From the NCBI GenBank assembly GCA_903885795.1, contig CAISJV010000079.1, positions 1 to 47,428 on the forward strand: a DNA stretch of 47,428 bases, written 5' to 3'. The translations under genes and the position numbers were made by a program. Shown one piece after another: positions 1 through 7,994 of this stretch. The stretch's first letter is position 1. Each line of letters opens with the position of its first letter. This DNA comes from an uncultured delta proteobacterium. GTDB lineage: Bacteria; Desulfobacterota; Syntrophia; Syntrophales; UBA8958. The notes beneath the pieces were generated by a model. It was not told the DNA's origin, did no database searches, and was given only the letters and a program-made list of their open reading frames with translations.

Positions 1-27
1 GGCTTCCGGCCATTTCTTCTGCTTCAT
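1..27 (-). CDS. Start of the next 2-oxoacid oxidoreductase subunit (partial)
   Basis: Nine codons (MKQKKWPEA) begin at an ATG whose complement is at 25-27, preceded on the minus strand by a purine-rich GAGGTG about 6 nt upstream. It starts 22 nt after the stop of the gamma-subunit gene and reads in the same direction, so it is probably the next subunit (a delta/ferredoxin-like polypeptide is usual in this position). Only the N-terminus is in the window, so identity is inferred from position. Confidence 0.45.
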
Positions 28-49
28 GGAAAACACCTCAATAATCGTT

Positions 50-598
50 TTACTTTGCCAGTTTAACGTCGTTATAGGCCCTTTTAAGGGCATTCTTGTT
101 TTTGTTCGCAATCTTCCCGAACCGCTCCTCAATGGGCTCGTTCAGAGATTCCAGTTTCAGGACCTTTGTCGCCTTCATGACCGCGCCCAGCATCGTGGTA
201 TTGGCAATGGGAACGCCAAGTTCTTCCCGGGCAATGTGGGTTGCATCGACGGTCGCCAGCTTGCCGTTGTATTTGAGTTGTTCCCGGAGAGTCTCCGCCG
301 GTTTTGAGGTATTGATAATGAGCAGACCATCGGGTTTAAGACCATCCGTCACATTCACAAGACCAACCAGCGACGGGTCAAGAACAACGACCACATCTGG
401 TTTGTAGATGCCGGAACGGATCTTGATGGGTTTCTCCGATACACGATTATATGCCATGACCGGCGCTCCACGGCGCTCCGGACCAAACGCCGGAAAACCC
501 TGGGCGTATTTTCCTTCTTCGATCGCCGCCAGCGCCAAAAGCTCGACGGACGTGACCGCGCCCTGACCTCCCCTTCCGTGCCACCTTATTTCAATCAT
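50..598 (-). CDS. 2-oxoacid:ferredoxin oxidoreductase, gamma subunit
   Basis: A protein of 182 residues matching the gamma (PorC/VorC/KorC-type) subunit that joins the thiamine-diphosphate catalytic subunits in oxidative decarboxylation of pyruvate or a related 2-oxoacid with reduction of ferredoxin. The family hallmark GRGGQG is at residues 8-13, followed by the FPAFGPERRGAPV segment typical of the family. The length is normal. The ATG at 598 is chosen because a GGGAGA sits 9 nt upstream; a GTG two codons earlier is possible. The following gene on the minus strand starts within 25 nt, so this is part of a multi-subunit operon leaving the window. Whether the substrate is pyruvate, 2-oxoglutarate or a branched-chain oxoacid cannot be told from this subunit alone. 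Confidence 0.88.
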   Translation of the reverse strand: MIEIRWHGRGGQGAVTSVELLALAAIEEGKYAQGFPAFGPERRGAPVMAYNRVSEKPIKIRSGIYKPDVVVVLDPSLVGLVNVTDGLKPDGLLIINTSKPAETLREQLKYNGKLATVDATHIAREELGVPIANTTMLGAVMKATKVLKLESLNEPIEERFGKIANKNKNALKRAYNDVKLAK

Positions 599-711
599 GA
601 TCACCTATCTCCCATTTTTTCTGGTATGTCCTACGGAAATACAAATGTTGCCTCAACTACTAAAAATGTGAAAACGTGTCAATGGTAAAAAATTGATTTC
701 TGGAAAAAATA

Positions 712-740
712 TTGACAAGCGCCAGGCTCTCTTCTATGAA
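712..740 (+). promoter_or_regulatory. Sigma-70-type promoter of the acyl-CoA synthetase gene
   Basis: TTGACA at 712-717 and TATGAA at 735-740 are separated by exactly 17 nt. The predicted transcript start (about 747) lies 25 nt before the ATG at 772, which also argues against the longer reading frames starting at 712 or 736. Confidence 0.6.
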
Positions 741-771
741 AAGGCAAAACCTTAAAGTCGAGGACAAGTCC

Positions 772-1467
772 ATGACAGAAGCCGCTGCAATGATCCAGAA
801 TGCCCTTGCCAAAGACCGTAAAACCATGAGCGAATATGACTCCAAGAGGTTCCTGGCCCTATTCGGAATTCCCGTTTCCCGTGATATCTGCGTAACCGAC
901 GCCGACGAAGCCGTAGCGGCCGCGGCGGGATTGGGCTATCCAGTAGTCCTGAAGGCCACCGGCGCCAGTCTCGCCCATAAGACCGAGGTCGGGGGTGTGG
1001 TCCTCAATCTGAAGACGCCCGGGGAAATCGAATCAGAAGGTAACAGGCTCCTGAAGATTCCCGGTTGTGAGGCTCTCATCGTCGCGGAAATGGTCGGAGG
1101 GGCCAGGGAACTTGTCTGCGGCCTGACCAGGGATCCCCATTTTGGACCAGCCGTCATGTTCGGCTTGGGCGGCATCCTCACGGAGATTCTGAAAGACACC
1201 GTTTTCCGTATCGCCCCCCTGACAACCGGAGACGCCCGGTCCATGATGTCCGATATCAGGGCCGCGAAGATTCTTGACGCCTTTCGCGGGGAAGTGGCAG
1301 TGGACCGTGAGGCCCTGGCCCGCATCCTTGTGGCCGTCGGTCAGATCGGCCTGGAATACGAAGGGATAGCGGAAATCGACATGAATCCCCTGAAGATCCG
1401 TCCCAACGGCCAACCGGTCGCTGTGGACGCACTGATTGTCTTAAAGCCGGTCTCGACTCTAAAATAG
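772..1467 (+). CDS. ADP-forming acyl-CoA synthetase, beta (ATP-grasp) subunit
   Basis: A 231-residue ATP-grasp protein matching the beta subunit of acetate/acyl-CoA ligase (ADP-forming), which makes ATP from an acyl-CoA by way of phosphohistidine intermediates. Seen in the sequence: GYPVVLKATG at residues 55-64, the conserved HKTEVGGV at 69-76 and the C-terminal EIDMNPL segment of the ATP-grasp fold. The length fits the separate two-subunit form; no alpha subunit is in the window, so it must be encoded elsewhere. The ATG at 772 has an AGGA ribosome site 8 nt upstream and lies just behind a good promoter. The gene ends tail to tail with the SGNH hydrolase (9-bp overlap). Next to an oxoacid:ferredoxin oxidoreductase it suggests energy conservation from oxoacid or amino-acid fermentation (inference). 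Confidence 0.85.
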   Translation: MTEAAAMIQNALAKDRKTMSEYDSKRFLALFGIPVSRDICVTDADEAVAAAAGLGYPVVLKATGASLAHKTEVGGVVLNLKTPGEIESEGNRLLKIPGCEALIVAEMVGGARELVCGLTRDPHFGPAVMFGLGGILTEILKDTVFRIAPLTTGDARSMMSDIRAAKILDAFRGEVAVDREALARILVAVGQIGLEYEGIAEIDMNPLKIRPNGQPVAVDALIVLKPVSTLK

Positions 1468-2064
1468 GGCAAGGATGGCCTCCGCCATAAACCGATAGCC
1501 GTCCTCCGTGGGATGGACCATGTCGTACTGGACCAGGGCCCGATAATCTACCCCGTCATCTATTCTCTTTTTCCAGTATTCATGAACCATCGCGACGGGC
1601 AGACCGAAGACGCCGCCCAACTCTTCCAATTGGCGATAAAACTCCCCGATAATCTCGGCATCGGCATTGTCGCCGATATAACTTGACGTCACCAGGACGA
1701 TGTCCGCATCCCCATCCGCCTGAATTTCTTCTATTATTTCCTGGATCGTACTACGGAACTGCCGGGATTTGTAGCCCATGAAGGCGTCATTGATGGCGTA
1801 CTGGATAAAGACGCAGTCGGGATTGTATTCAAGGATATCGTAGCGGAGGCGATACAAGCCGTTGTCCGCCGAGTCACCCGGGATGCCCTTGGGGATGACC
1901 GTCAGGGAGCTTTCGGGATAACGCGCTTTGAGCATCTCCCGGAGGAAATGGATATAACCGCGCCGCACCATCCACCCCTGGGTCAGAGAGTCCCCCAGGG
2001 CGGCAATGACAACCTTGTCGCCCCGCTGCAGTTTTTCAATCGTCCGTTCCGGCCTGATGATCAT
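1459..2064 (-). CDS. SGNH/GDSL-family hydrolase
   Basis: A 201-residue GDSL/SGNH esterase-like protein. Block I is GDSLTQGW at residues 24-31 (nucleophile Ser26), the block III Asn-Asp is seen in YAINDAF, and the catalytic Asp-His pair in DMVHPTEDG near the C-terminus. This is the TesA/acyl-esterase size class. No signal peptide is visible, so it is probably cytoplasmic. The start overlaps the stop of the fumarase beta gene by 4 nt, indicating translational coupling as the last gene of the dnaX-to-fumarase operon. The true ester substrate is not evident. Confidence 0.85.
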   Translation of the reverse strand: MIIRPERTIEKLQRGDKVVIAALGDSLTQGWMVRRGYIHFLREMLKARYPESSLTVIPKGIPGDSADNGLYRLRYDILEYNPDCVFIQYAINDAFMGYKSRQFRSTIQEIIEEIQADGDADIVLVTSSYIGDNADAEIIGEFYRQLEELGGVFGLPVAMVHEYWKKRIDDGVDYRALVQYDMVHPTEDGYRFMAEAILALF

Positions 2065-2615
2065 GTTTTGCTGCGTTTCAGGGCTTCTTCGTAGAGGTCC
2101 CTGCCCTGCGTATCATTGATCACAAAGACCGGCAGATCGACAAGCTCAAGCCGAAGAATCGCTTCCGGGCCAAGGTCTGCATAGGCCACCAGTTCAGCGC
2201 TGCGGACACATCGCGCCGTCAGAGCGGCGATCCCTCCGATGGCCCCGAAATAGACAGCTTTGTATCGCCCCATGGCCGCAACGACTTCGGCCGACCGCTT
2301 CCCCTTGCCGATCATGCCCTTCATTCCCTGTTCCATCAGCAGGGGCGCAAAGGGGTCCATCCGGTAGCTCGTCGTCGGACCGATGGAACCGATGATACGC
2401 CCCGGTCGGGTCGGCGAGGGACCGGCGTAAAAGATCACCGCCCCCCGGATATCAAAGGGGAGCGCCTCGCCGCGCTGAAGGGTTTCCTGGAGGCGTCGGT
2501 GAGCCGCATCCCGGGCGGCAAAGACCTCACCACTTAGGAGGACCATATCGCCGGCATGCAAACTCGCACACAGATCATCCGTCAACGGGGTCTTTATGGA
2601 GCGATAATTTTGCAT
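2061..2615 (-). CDS. Class I fumarate hydratase, beta (C-terminal) subunit
   Basis: A 184-residue protein matching the small subunit of the two-subunit, oxygen-sensitive iron-sulfur fumarate hydratase/L-tartrate dehydratase family, which interconverts fumarate and malate. Family features include the PTRPGRIIGSIGPTTSYRMD segment and the MIGKGKRS loop. The ATG at 2615 is 1 nt beyond the TAG stop of the alpha gene; the upstream GTG that would lengthen the frame by 11 residues overlaps alpha and is less likely. A tartrate dehydratase role cannot be excluded from sequence alone, but the pairing with alpha is clear. Confidence 0.87.
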   Translation of the reverse strand: MQNYRSIKTPLTDDLCASLHAGDMVLLSGEVFAARDAAHRRLQETLQRGEALPFDIRGAVIFYAGPSPTRPGRIIGSIGPTTSYRMDPFAPLLMEQGMKGMIGKGKRSAEVVAAMGRYKAVYFGAIGGIAALTARCVRSAELVAYADLGPEAILRLELVDLPVFVINDTQGRDLYEEALKRSKT

Positions 2616-2616
2616 C

Positions 2617-3468
2617 CTATATGATAGCCTCCCGATGGCGCGCCACATGGCACTGGATATTCACGGCCACGGGTAGACTGGCGATATGACAGGGCTTCAT
2701 TTCCACATGGACGGCCAGGGCGGAGACAGTGCCACCGAATCCCTGGGGACCGCCGCCCATACGGTTTACGTCGGCGAGGATATCCTGCTCGAGATCGTTA
2801 AGGCGTTTATCCCGGCTGTTTTTCTGACCCAGGGGGCGCAACAGAGACTTTTTGGCAAGAATGAGGGACTCTTCGATGGAACCGCCAATACCGACCCCGA
2901 CAATGACGGGGGGGCAGGGGTTCGCCCCGGCCTTCAAAACCGCCTCGACGACATGCCGCCTGATCCCTTCCCTTCCCGCCGTGGGGAGGAGCATGGACAC
3001 GCTGCTCATGTTCTCGCTGCCGCCCCCTTTGGGCATCACGGTTAGATGAACCCTGTCACCGGCCACCATCTCCACATGAATGACCGCCGGGGTGTTGTCG
3101 CCGGTATTAGCCCGGCTCAGGGGATCGCAGACAGATTTCCGAAAAAAACCCTCGCCATAAGCCTGCCGCACCCCTTCCTCAATGGCGTCATTGAGAAGTC
3201 CCCCGGCAACATGGACATCCTGCCCGATTTCGACAAAGACGACGGCAAGACCCGTGTCCTGGCAGATAGGGGCCGATTCTTCCCTGGCAACAGCGGCGTT
3301 TTCCAGCATGCGGGCGAGGACCTGACGGCCAAGAGCTGATTCCTCCCGAGCGAGAGATATCTGCAGGGCCGCAAGAACGTCAGCGCCAAGGCAGGTATTG
3401 GCTTCTAAAAACAATCCTTTTACTGTTTCGGTGATAAGCTTGCTGTCGATCTCTCTGATAGGGCCCAT
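2617..3468 (-). CDS. Class I fumarate hydratase, alpha subunit
   Basis: A 283-residue subunit carrying the [4Fe-4S] cluster of two-subunit class I fumarase. Candidate cluster cysteines are in APICQDTG (Cys69), SVCDPL (about 113) and ANPCPPV (about 184), spaced as in the family, and the substrate-binding motifs RANTGDN and MPKGGGSENMS are intact. It sits 13 nt downstream of recR and 1 nt before the beta subunit, in an operon with DNA-replication and repair genes. That is an odd combination functionally, but the spacing is tight. No other fumarase is in the window. Confidence 0.88.
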   Translation of the reverse strand: MGPIREIDSKLITETVKGLFLEANTCLGADVLAALQISLAREESALGRQVLARMLENAAVAREESAPICQDTGLAVVFVEIGQDVHVAGGLLNDAIEEGVRQAYGEGFFRKSVCDPLSRANTGDNTPAVIHVEMVAGDRVHLTVMPKGGGSENMSSVSMLLPTAGREGIRRHVVEAVLKAGANPCPPVIVGVGIGGSIEESLILAKKSLLRPLGQKNSRDKRLNDLEQDILADVNRMGGGPQGFGGTVSALAVHVEMKPCHIASLPVAVNIQCHVARHREAII

Positions 3469-3481
3469 TGTTTTTGGCCGT

Positions 3482-4081
3482 TCACATCCCGCGCCGGAAT
3501 TCCATGGCCTTACCCAGGGTCATCCGGTCGGTGTATTTAAGATCTCCCCCCATGGGGACGCCCATGGCGATCCTTGAGATGATCACATTTTTATTCTGAA
3601 GGATTCTGTTGATCAGCAAGGCGGTGGATTCTCCCTGGACATCAGGATTGGTGGCAATGATCACCTCCCGTATCGTATAACCGTCTATCCGGGAGAGCAA
3701 TTCCTGTAGATGGAGGTCGTCGGGACCGATCCCGTCCAACGGCGCCAGCGCCCCATGAAGGACATGGTAGACGCCGTGAAATTCACCCGTAGTTTCAATG
3801 GCAATAAGGGCATCTGGGTCCTGAACGATACAGATGACTTCCCGGTCCCGGGCAGGATCGGCGCAGACGGCGCAGAGATCCCGTTCCGTAAGGTTGAAAC
3901 AGCTCCGGCAAAGATGAATCCGCTCCTTTACTTCCATGATACTTTCGGCCAGACGCCGGGCGTCCGCGACGGATTCGTGAAGAATAAAATTGGCGAGCCG
4001 GGCGGCAGTCTTTTCGCCGATCCCGGGGAAACGGGCCAGCTCCTTAATCAGTCGCTCTATTGGTGGGGCGTGTTTGGACAT
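3482..4081 (-). CDS. recR: Recombination mediator RecR
   Basis: A 199-residue RecR, the ring-forming partner of RecO/RecF that loads RecA on gapped DNA. Domains in order: helix-hairpin-helix with FPGIGEKTAARLA (residues 18-30), a four-cysteine zinc finger (Cys58, Cys61, Cys70, Cys73), a Toprim domain (VICIVQDP onward, about 80-175) and the C-terminal Walker-B-like MGVPMGGDL region. The length is standard. It follows ebfC by 12 nt, reproducing the very common dnaX-ebfC-recR arrangement. Confidence 0.97.
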   Translation of the reverse strand: MSKHAPPIERLIKELARFPGIGEKTAARLANFILHESVADARRLAESIMEVKERIHLCRSCFNLTERDLCAVCADPARDREVICIVQDPDALIAIETTGEFHGVYHVLHGALAPLDGIGPDDLHLQELLSRIDGYTIREVIIATNPDVQGESTALLINRILQNKNVIISRIAMGVPMGGDLKYTDRMTLGKAMEFRRGM

Positions 4082-4093
4082 GGACGCCCGCCA

Positions 4094-4405
4094 TCACGTC
4101 AAACCGGGGATATTAAGCCCCCCGGTAATCTTGGACATCTCCGCGGTCGCCATCTCCTGGGCCTTGCGAACACCTTCGTTGACAGCCGCCATCACCAGAT
4201 CCTGGAGCATCTCGACATCTTCGGCACTGACAACATCTTTTTCGATCTTCAGGGAGATGATTTCAAATTTGCCGTTGACAACCACAGAAACCATCCCGCC
4301 GCCTGAAGAGGCCTCGACGGTCTTCGTTTCCAGCTCTTGCTGCAGAACGGCCATCCGCTCCTGCATCTTCTTTGCCTGTTTCATTATATTTCCGAAATTG
4401 GCCAA
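4094..4405 (-). CDS. ebfC: YbaB/EbfC nucleoid-associated protein
   Basis: A 103-residue DNA-binding protein of the YbaB/EbfC family, normally a dimer that coats the nucleoid. It has the helical MKQAKKMQERM start, the VVVNGKFEIISLKIE strand pair and the LVMAAVNEGVRKAQE helix. The open frame can be extended to 4471, but a TTG at 4403-4405 is preceded by a near-perfect AGGAGGT with 7-nt spacing and gives the usual family N-terminus, so this non-ATG start is preferred. It lies between dnaX and recR. Confidence 0.93.
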   Translation of the reverse strand: MANFGNIMKQAKKMQERMAVLQQELETKTVEASSGGGMVSVVVNGKFEIISLKIEKDVVSAEDVEMLQDLVMAAVNEGVRKAQEMATAEMSKITGGLNIPGLT

Positions 4406-4479
4406 CTTTCCTACCTCCTGATTTTTGCTTTTCCGGGGACACGATCCGATCCCTTCGGGCTTCCGGATCATGTCCCCGA

Positions 4480-6231
4480 TTATTCAACTTCCCCCTCGGT
4501 CACGGTCTGTCTCGGGATCACATCACGGATCTCGGCGTTTTCAAAAATGTCCATGACCTTTTGGACCAGGGGGTGTTTCAGAGCTTCCTGCCTGATATCA
4601 CTTATCATTTTAGCTTTCGTGTTCCCGTTTGCCATCTTGCCATTGCTCCCGGCGGAGTCGTTTTGGAGGGCCTCGATCTTGATCTCCAGCTCAGGGCGCC
4701 CAAAATAGCTCCTGCCCAGTTCACGGAGGGCCTCTTTCTGATGCTTCTCGATATCTTCAAAAAAAACATAGCTCTTCGGAAAGCCAACCGTCAATCGGTC
4801 GTCTTTCAGGGTCAGCATTTGCCCTTGATCGAGCTTGGACCACAGGGGTGGATTGGATTGTTTCACGAAGGCCTTGAAACCTTCCCAGGAATCATCTCCC
4901 TTGGCATGAGCAGGGCTTGTCTTTTTGTCCGATCCATAACCCGTCACCGCCTGTTCCCGGACCGCCGCCGGCTTCTCACTGGAATCGCCGGGGACCTTTG
5001 TCTCCGTGGCCGGTCGCGATTGTTCTTTGCTGTTTTCTTTCGTTGCGACGGCCAAGGCTGGGGCCCCGGACGTCAGGCTTCGCTCCAGAGACGCCATTCT
5101 GGCCAGGATCTCATCGATGGGGATAAGGGGCGCCAAGTGGGCCATGCGGGTCAGGGCCATTTCCAGAACCAGACGCGGACTCTGGGTTCTCCGCATCGTC
5201 TCCTCTTCGGCCATGAGAATCTCCAGGAGGCGCTGCAGGGTCTCCCGGGAAACTTTTTCCGTCTGTTCCTGGAGTTTGGACCAGTCCTCCTGACTCATCT
5301 CCGTGATACCTTCCGCCAGGGCAACGACCTTAGTCAAAACAAGATTGCGGAAATGATCGACGAGCATCTGATAAAAGACCTGCATATCCAGACCGGCGTA
5401 ATAGCCCTCATCGATCAATTTCAGGCACTGAGCGGCATTTCGGTCCAGAACGGCCTCAGCAATCGCGATCACAAACCGCCGGTCCGTCAGGCCAAGGATT
5501 TCTTCAATATTGTGATCTTCAATGGCGGTCCCGGCATAAGAAACGATCTGATCGAAGATGCTTTGGGAATCACGCATACTGCCGTCGCCGGCGGCGGCGA
5601 TCCAGGCCAGTCCTTTATCGCTGATTCCTATCCCTTCGGCGGCGGCGATCTTTCTGAGGTTGTCGCCGATCTCTTTCAGGGAGATACGCCGGAAATCGAA
5701 ACATTGACAACGGGATAGAATCGTCGCCGGTATCTTGTGAGTCTCTGTCGTGGCAAAGATAAAGACCACATGGGGCGGCGGCTCTTCGAGGGTCTTCAGG
5801 AGGGCGTTGAAGGCCTCCCTGGTAAGCATGTGGACCTCGTCGATGATATAGACTTTGAAACGGGAAGAGGCGGGAAGAAACTTGGTGTTTTCTCGGAGTT
5901 CCCGGATCTCATCGATGCCGCGGTTCGAAGCGCCGTCGATTTCATGGACATCCAGGGCAATCCCCTCGGTAATCTCCCGGCAATGGGTGCATACCTGGCA
6001 CGGCGTCGGCGTCGGCCCCTGTTCACAGTTCAGGGCCTTGGCAAGAATCCGGGCAACCGATGTCTTCCCAACTCCCCGGGGACCACTAAAAATAAAGGCA
6101 TGGGCTATCCGGTCGAGCTTGACGGCGTTCTGGAGGGTGCGGATGACGTGATCCTGACCGGCGACATCCTCAAATACTTGCGGGCGCCACTTCCGGGCCA
6201 TGACCAGATATTCCACCGGGGGGGTTGTCAT
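4480..6231 (-). CDS. dnaX: DNA polymerase III clamp-loader subunit gamma/tau
   Basis: A 583-residue DnaX, the ATPase of the replicative clamp loader. From the ATG at 6231: Walker A GPRGVGKTS at residues 50-58, zinc-binding cysteines Cys69, Cys78, Cys81 and Cys84, Walker B IIDEVHML, an SRC sensor motif (LSRCQCF), then a long linker and a tau-like C-terminal domain. The frame continues upstream into the SRP RNA gene, so the inner ATG (MTTPPVEYL) is chosen; no strong ribosome site is visible. There is no A-run of the kind used for programmed frameshifting to make gamma in Escherichia coli. It is transcribed from the promoter in front of the SRP RNA. Confidence 0.96.
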   Translation of the reverse strand: MTTPPVEYLVMARKWRPQVFEDVAGQDHVIRTLQNAVKLDRIAHAFIFSGPRGVGKTSVARILAKALNCEQGPTPTPCQVCTHCREITEGIALDVHEIDGASNRGIDEIRELRENTKFLPASSRFKVYIIDEVHMLTREAFNALLKTLEEPPPHVVFIFATTETHKIPATILSRCQCFDFRRISLKEIGDNLRKIAAAEGIGISDKGLAWIAAAGDGSMRDSQSIFDQIVSYAGTAIEDHNIEEILGLTDRRFVIAIAEAVLDRNAAQCLKLIDEGYYAGLDMQVFYQMLVDHFRNLVLTKVVALAEGITEMSQEDWSKLQEQTEKVSRETLQRLLEILMAEEETMRRTQSPRLVLEMALTRMAHLAPLIPIDEILARMASLERSLTSGAPALAVATKENSKEQSRPATETKVPGDSSEKPAAVREQAVTGYGSDKKTSPAHAKGDDSWEGFKAFVKQSNPPLWSKLDQGQMLTLKDDRLTVGFPKSYVFFEDIEKHQKEALRELGRSYFGRPELEIKIEALQNDSAGSNGKMANGNTKAKMISDIRQEALKHPLVQKVMDIFENAEIRDVIPRQTVTEGEVE

Positions 6232-6246
6232 ATAAAAACAATTAAG

Positions 6247-6348
6247 AATAGCCGGGTTTCCCCGTAGCACACACCGGTTATTGCTACCGCTGCTTCCTTC
6301 CGGACCTGACGGGGTTTACAATCCGACGTTGCACGGGACCCGGCTATT
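6247..6348 (-). ncRNA. ffs: Bacterial 4.5S signal recognition particle RNA
   Basis: The minus strand contains the universally conserved small SRP RNA core GTCAGGTCCGGAAGGAAGCA (complement within 6289-6310), holding the apical region and the asymmetric loop bound by Ffh. It is enclosed by a perfect 11-bp terminal stem, AATAGCCGGGT at 6247-6257 against ACCCGGCTATT at 6338-6348. The length of about 100 nt is normal for the small type without an Alu domain. The RNA partners with Ffh to target membrane proteins co-translationally. The 5' end probably arises by processing of a slightly longer precursor. Confidence 0.95.
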
Positions 6349-6370
6349 TTTTCCTTTTCAAATTTTGGGC

Positions 6371-6400
6371 ATTATAGAAAGGCGATGCTTGATCTGTCAA
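6371..6400 (-). promoter_or_regulatory. Consensus sigma-70 promoter of ffs-dnaX
   Basis: Read on the minus strand: TTGACA (complement of 6395-6400), an 18-nt spacer, then TATAAT (complement of 6371-6376). Both hexamers are perfect consensus. It lies about 20 nt before the mature SRP RNA, as expected for a highly expressed stable RNA, and can also drive the downstream dnaX operon. Confidence 0.85.
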
Positions 6401-6411
6401 GGAGAATAATA

Positions 6412-6433
6412 GGGTCAGAATTGATCCTGACCC
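6412..6433. repeat. Small inverted repeat, GGGTCAG/CTGACCC
   Basis: GGGTCAG at 6412-6418 and CTGACCC at 6427-6433 form a 7-bp stem with an 8-nt loop between the ffs promoter and the hydrolase gene. It resembles short REP-like intergenic palindromes, but only one copy is in this window. Confidence 0.4.
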
Positions 6434-6492
6434 CCTTGACCTATTGACGCGGTTGAAGCACGATGATAATAATTATTAAAAAAGGTGCCACC

Positions 6493-7365
6493 ATGAGTGT
6501 ATTTCCAATTATGAAAAAAGTTCCCGGCGACGGCGTCGACATACAGCTTGCCGGCTGGTGCGATTTTGACGCGACAATTCAGGGAGCTATTCTTTGCATA
6601 CACGGCCTTTCGGCCAATCTCCAGTGCTGGAGCCAGATCGCCGCATCTCTCCGGACAGGACGTCCCCTCATGGCCATGGACCTCCGGGGCAGGGGACATT
6701 CCGGCCAGCCGCCGACTGGTTATTCCCTCGCCGCCCATGTCGAGGACATCCACTGCGTCCTTGACGCTCTGAAAATAGACCGGATCACCCTCATGGGACA
6801 TTCCCTGGGGGCCTACATCAGCCTCGCCTTCGCCGCCGCCCATCCGGAACGGATGGACCGTCTGATCCTCGTGGACGGGGGCGGCGATCTCCCCCCGGAG
6901 CAGTGGGAACTGGTAAATCAGGCCATCAAGCCCGCCCTTGCCCGCCTCGGCAAGGTCTTTCCTTCCTTTGAGGAATATGTCGCCCCACTGAAACATTCTC
7001 CCCTCTTCCAGCCCTGGACGGAGGTCCTGGAAAACTACTTCCGCTATGAAATCATAGCGGTGGATGGCGGCATCCGCTCCCGGATCAACCCGGACAATAT
7101 CTGGGAAGAAGCGGAAAATCTGGCCAAGGCCGATATCGGATCTAAATACTCGCAAGTCCCCTGCCCCACCCTGATCCTGCGGGCAACCGATGGCCTCTTT
7201 GTCAAAGAGGACGTCGTCCTGCCGATGGAAACGGCGGAGTTGATGGTCCGCCAGATCCCCCAGGCCCGTCTTTTTGACGTGGCGGGAACCAATCACTATT
7301 CCATCGTCTTTTATCCCCACGCCGGGCGGGATCAGGCCATTGCCGATTTCCTCGCTGGTCAATAG
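6493..7365 (+). CDS. Alpha/beta-fold hydrolase
   Basis: A 290-residue alpha/beta hydrolase. The oxyanion-hole HG is at residues 38-39 (IHGLS), the nucleophile elbow GHSLGA at 102-107 with Ser104, a candidate acid Asp in LRATDGLF and the catalytic His in GTNHYS near the C-terminus. The ATG at 6493 is preceded by AAAGGTG at 6 nt spacing; the ATG at 6463 has no ribosome site. There is no signal peptide. The gene stands alone between the divergent ffs operon and the toxin-antitoxin pair. The family covers esterases, haloperoxidase-like and C-C bond hydrolases, so the substrate cannot be assigned. Confidence 0.88.
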   Translation: MSVFPIMKKVPGDGVDIQLAGWCDFDATIQGAILCIHGLSANLQCWSQIAASLRTGRPLMAMDLRGRGHSGQPPTGYSLAAHVEDIHCVLDALKIDRITLMGHSLGAYISLAFAAAHPERMDRLILVDGGGDLPPEQWELVNQAIKPALARLGKVFPSFEEYVAPLKHSPLFQPWTEVLENYFRYEIIAVDGGIRSRINPDNIWEEAENLAKADIGSKYSQVPCPTLILRATDGLFVKEDVVLPMETAELMVRQIPQARLFDVAGTNHYSIVFYPHAGRDQAIADFLAGQ

Positions 7366-7426
7366 GCATTGGTCGATAGGGCAGGCCGGACATATCACGT
7401 GTCCCTGACAAAACCGGGGAGGATCG

Positions 7427-7455
7427 TTGCATAATATTTCATAATGTAATATAAT
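7427..7455 (+). promoter_or_regulatory. Promoter of the toxin-antitoxin operon
   Basis: TTGCAT at 7427-7432, a 17-nt spacer and a perfect TATAAT at 7450-7455. The spacer and -10 region contain repeated CATAAT/TATAAT-like steps that could serve as antitoxin operator half sites (inference). The antitoxin ATG follows at 7489 with GGAGGA just upstream. Confidence 0.7.
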
Positions 7456-7488
7456 GAAACCCATAGAAAATAAGTTGGAGGATAAATT

Positions 7489-7716
7489 ATGCCAAAAGCC
7501 GTCAAGATATCCGATGAACTGGCAATCAGCGCCGCGGTGTTTGCCGGCGTCGAGGGTCGATCAGTCGCCGGTCAGGTGGAGTACTGGGCCAAACTGGGAA
7601 GGGTGGCGGATGAAAACGCCGATCTTCCTGTCTCCCTGATCAAGGAGATTCTCATCGCCCGGGCTCAGGTGCGAAATGGATTGAAGACACCCTATGTCTT
7701 TGGAGAAGGCGAATGA
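7489..7716 (+). CDS. ParD-like type II antitoxin
   Basis: A 75-residue protein resembling the ParD-like antitoxin family: a basic N-terminal segment (MPKAVKISDELA), an EGRSVAGQVEYWAKLGR helix-turn-helix-like stretch as in ribbon-helix-helix antitoxins, and a C-terminal tail that would wrap the toxin. It is preceded by GGAGGA and a good promoter. The stop overlaps the toxin start (ATGA), the usual translational coupling. Expected role: neutralise the toxin and repress its own promoter. Family assignment is from pattern and context. Confidence 0.8.
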   Translation: MPKAVKISDELAISAAVFAGVEGRSVAGQVEYWAKLGRVADENADLPVSLIKEILIARAQVRNGLKTPYVFGEGE

Positions 7717-7994
7717 ACCGGCAGGTTTACCAGTCGCACCTTTTTGAGAGGAATAAGAACCGTCTGACCAAGAGTGAGATTACCGTTTTAGATGACGAGA
7801 TCCGGCGCATTTGCGCAGCGCCCGAAATCGGCGAAGTGAAAAAGGGAGACCTGACAGGTGTTTCCGTGCACAAATTCAAGGTCCGGGACAAATTGTTTCT
7901 TCTAGCCTATGAATACGATGAAATGAATATTATCCTCCTTGCCTTGGGGGCTCACGAAAATTTCTACCGCGATCTGAAACGATATTTGTCTTGA
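7713..7994 (+). CDS. RelE/ParE-superfamily toxin
   Basis: A 93-residue basic protein with the RelE/ParE layout: an N-terminal helix hairpin (FERNKNRLTKSEITVLDDEIRRI), then strands KGDLTGVSVHKFKVRDKLFLLAYEY and a C-terminal IILLALGAHENFYRDLKR. Members either cleave mRNA on ribosomes or poison gyrase; which applies here is unclear. It overlaps the antitoxin by 4 nt. The ALGAHENFYRDLKRYL tail is a common end of RelE-type plasmid stabilisation proteins. Confidence 0.82.
   Translation: MNRQVYQSHLFERNKNRLTKSEITVLDDEIRRICAAPEIGEVKKGDLTGVSVHKFKVRDKLFLLAYEYDEMNIILLALGAHENFYRDLKRYLS

Noticed and set aside
4759-4766. Run of eight A (T on the coding strand) inside dnaX as a possible programmed frameshift site
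   Set aside because: It encodes Val-Phe-Phe in the tau C-terminal domain, lies far past the usual gamma end point and is not the A-AAA-AAG type slippery sequence with a stem-loop.
4372-5718. 448-codon plus-strand open frame opposite dnaX
   Set aside because: It is the antisense shadow of a well-supported gene; composition is biased and no family motif is present.
6444-6470. TTGACG-N15-GATAAT as a promoter for the alpha/beta hydrolase
   Set aside because: The 15-nt spacing is poor and the match is weak; not listed as a feature, although the gene must have some promoter here.
6415-7464. 349-codon minus-strand open frame opposite the alpha/beta hydrolase
   Set aside because: The plus-strand frame has an intact catalytic triad; the antisense frame has no recognisable features or ribosome site.
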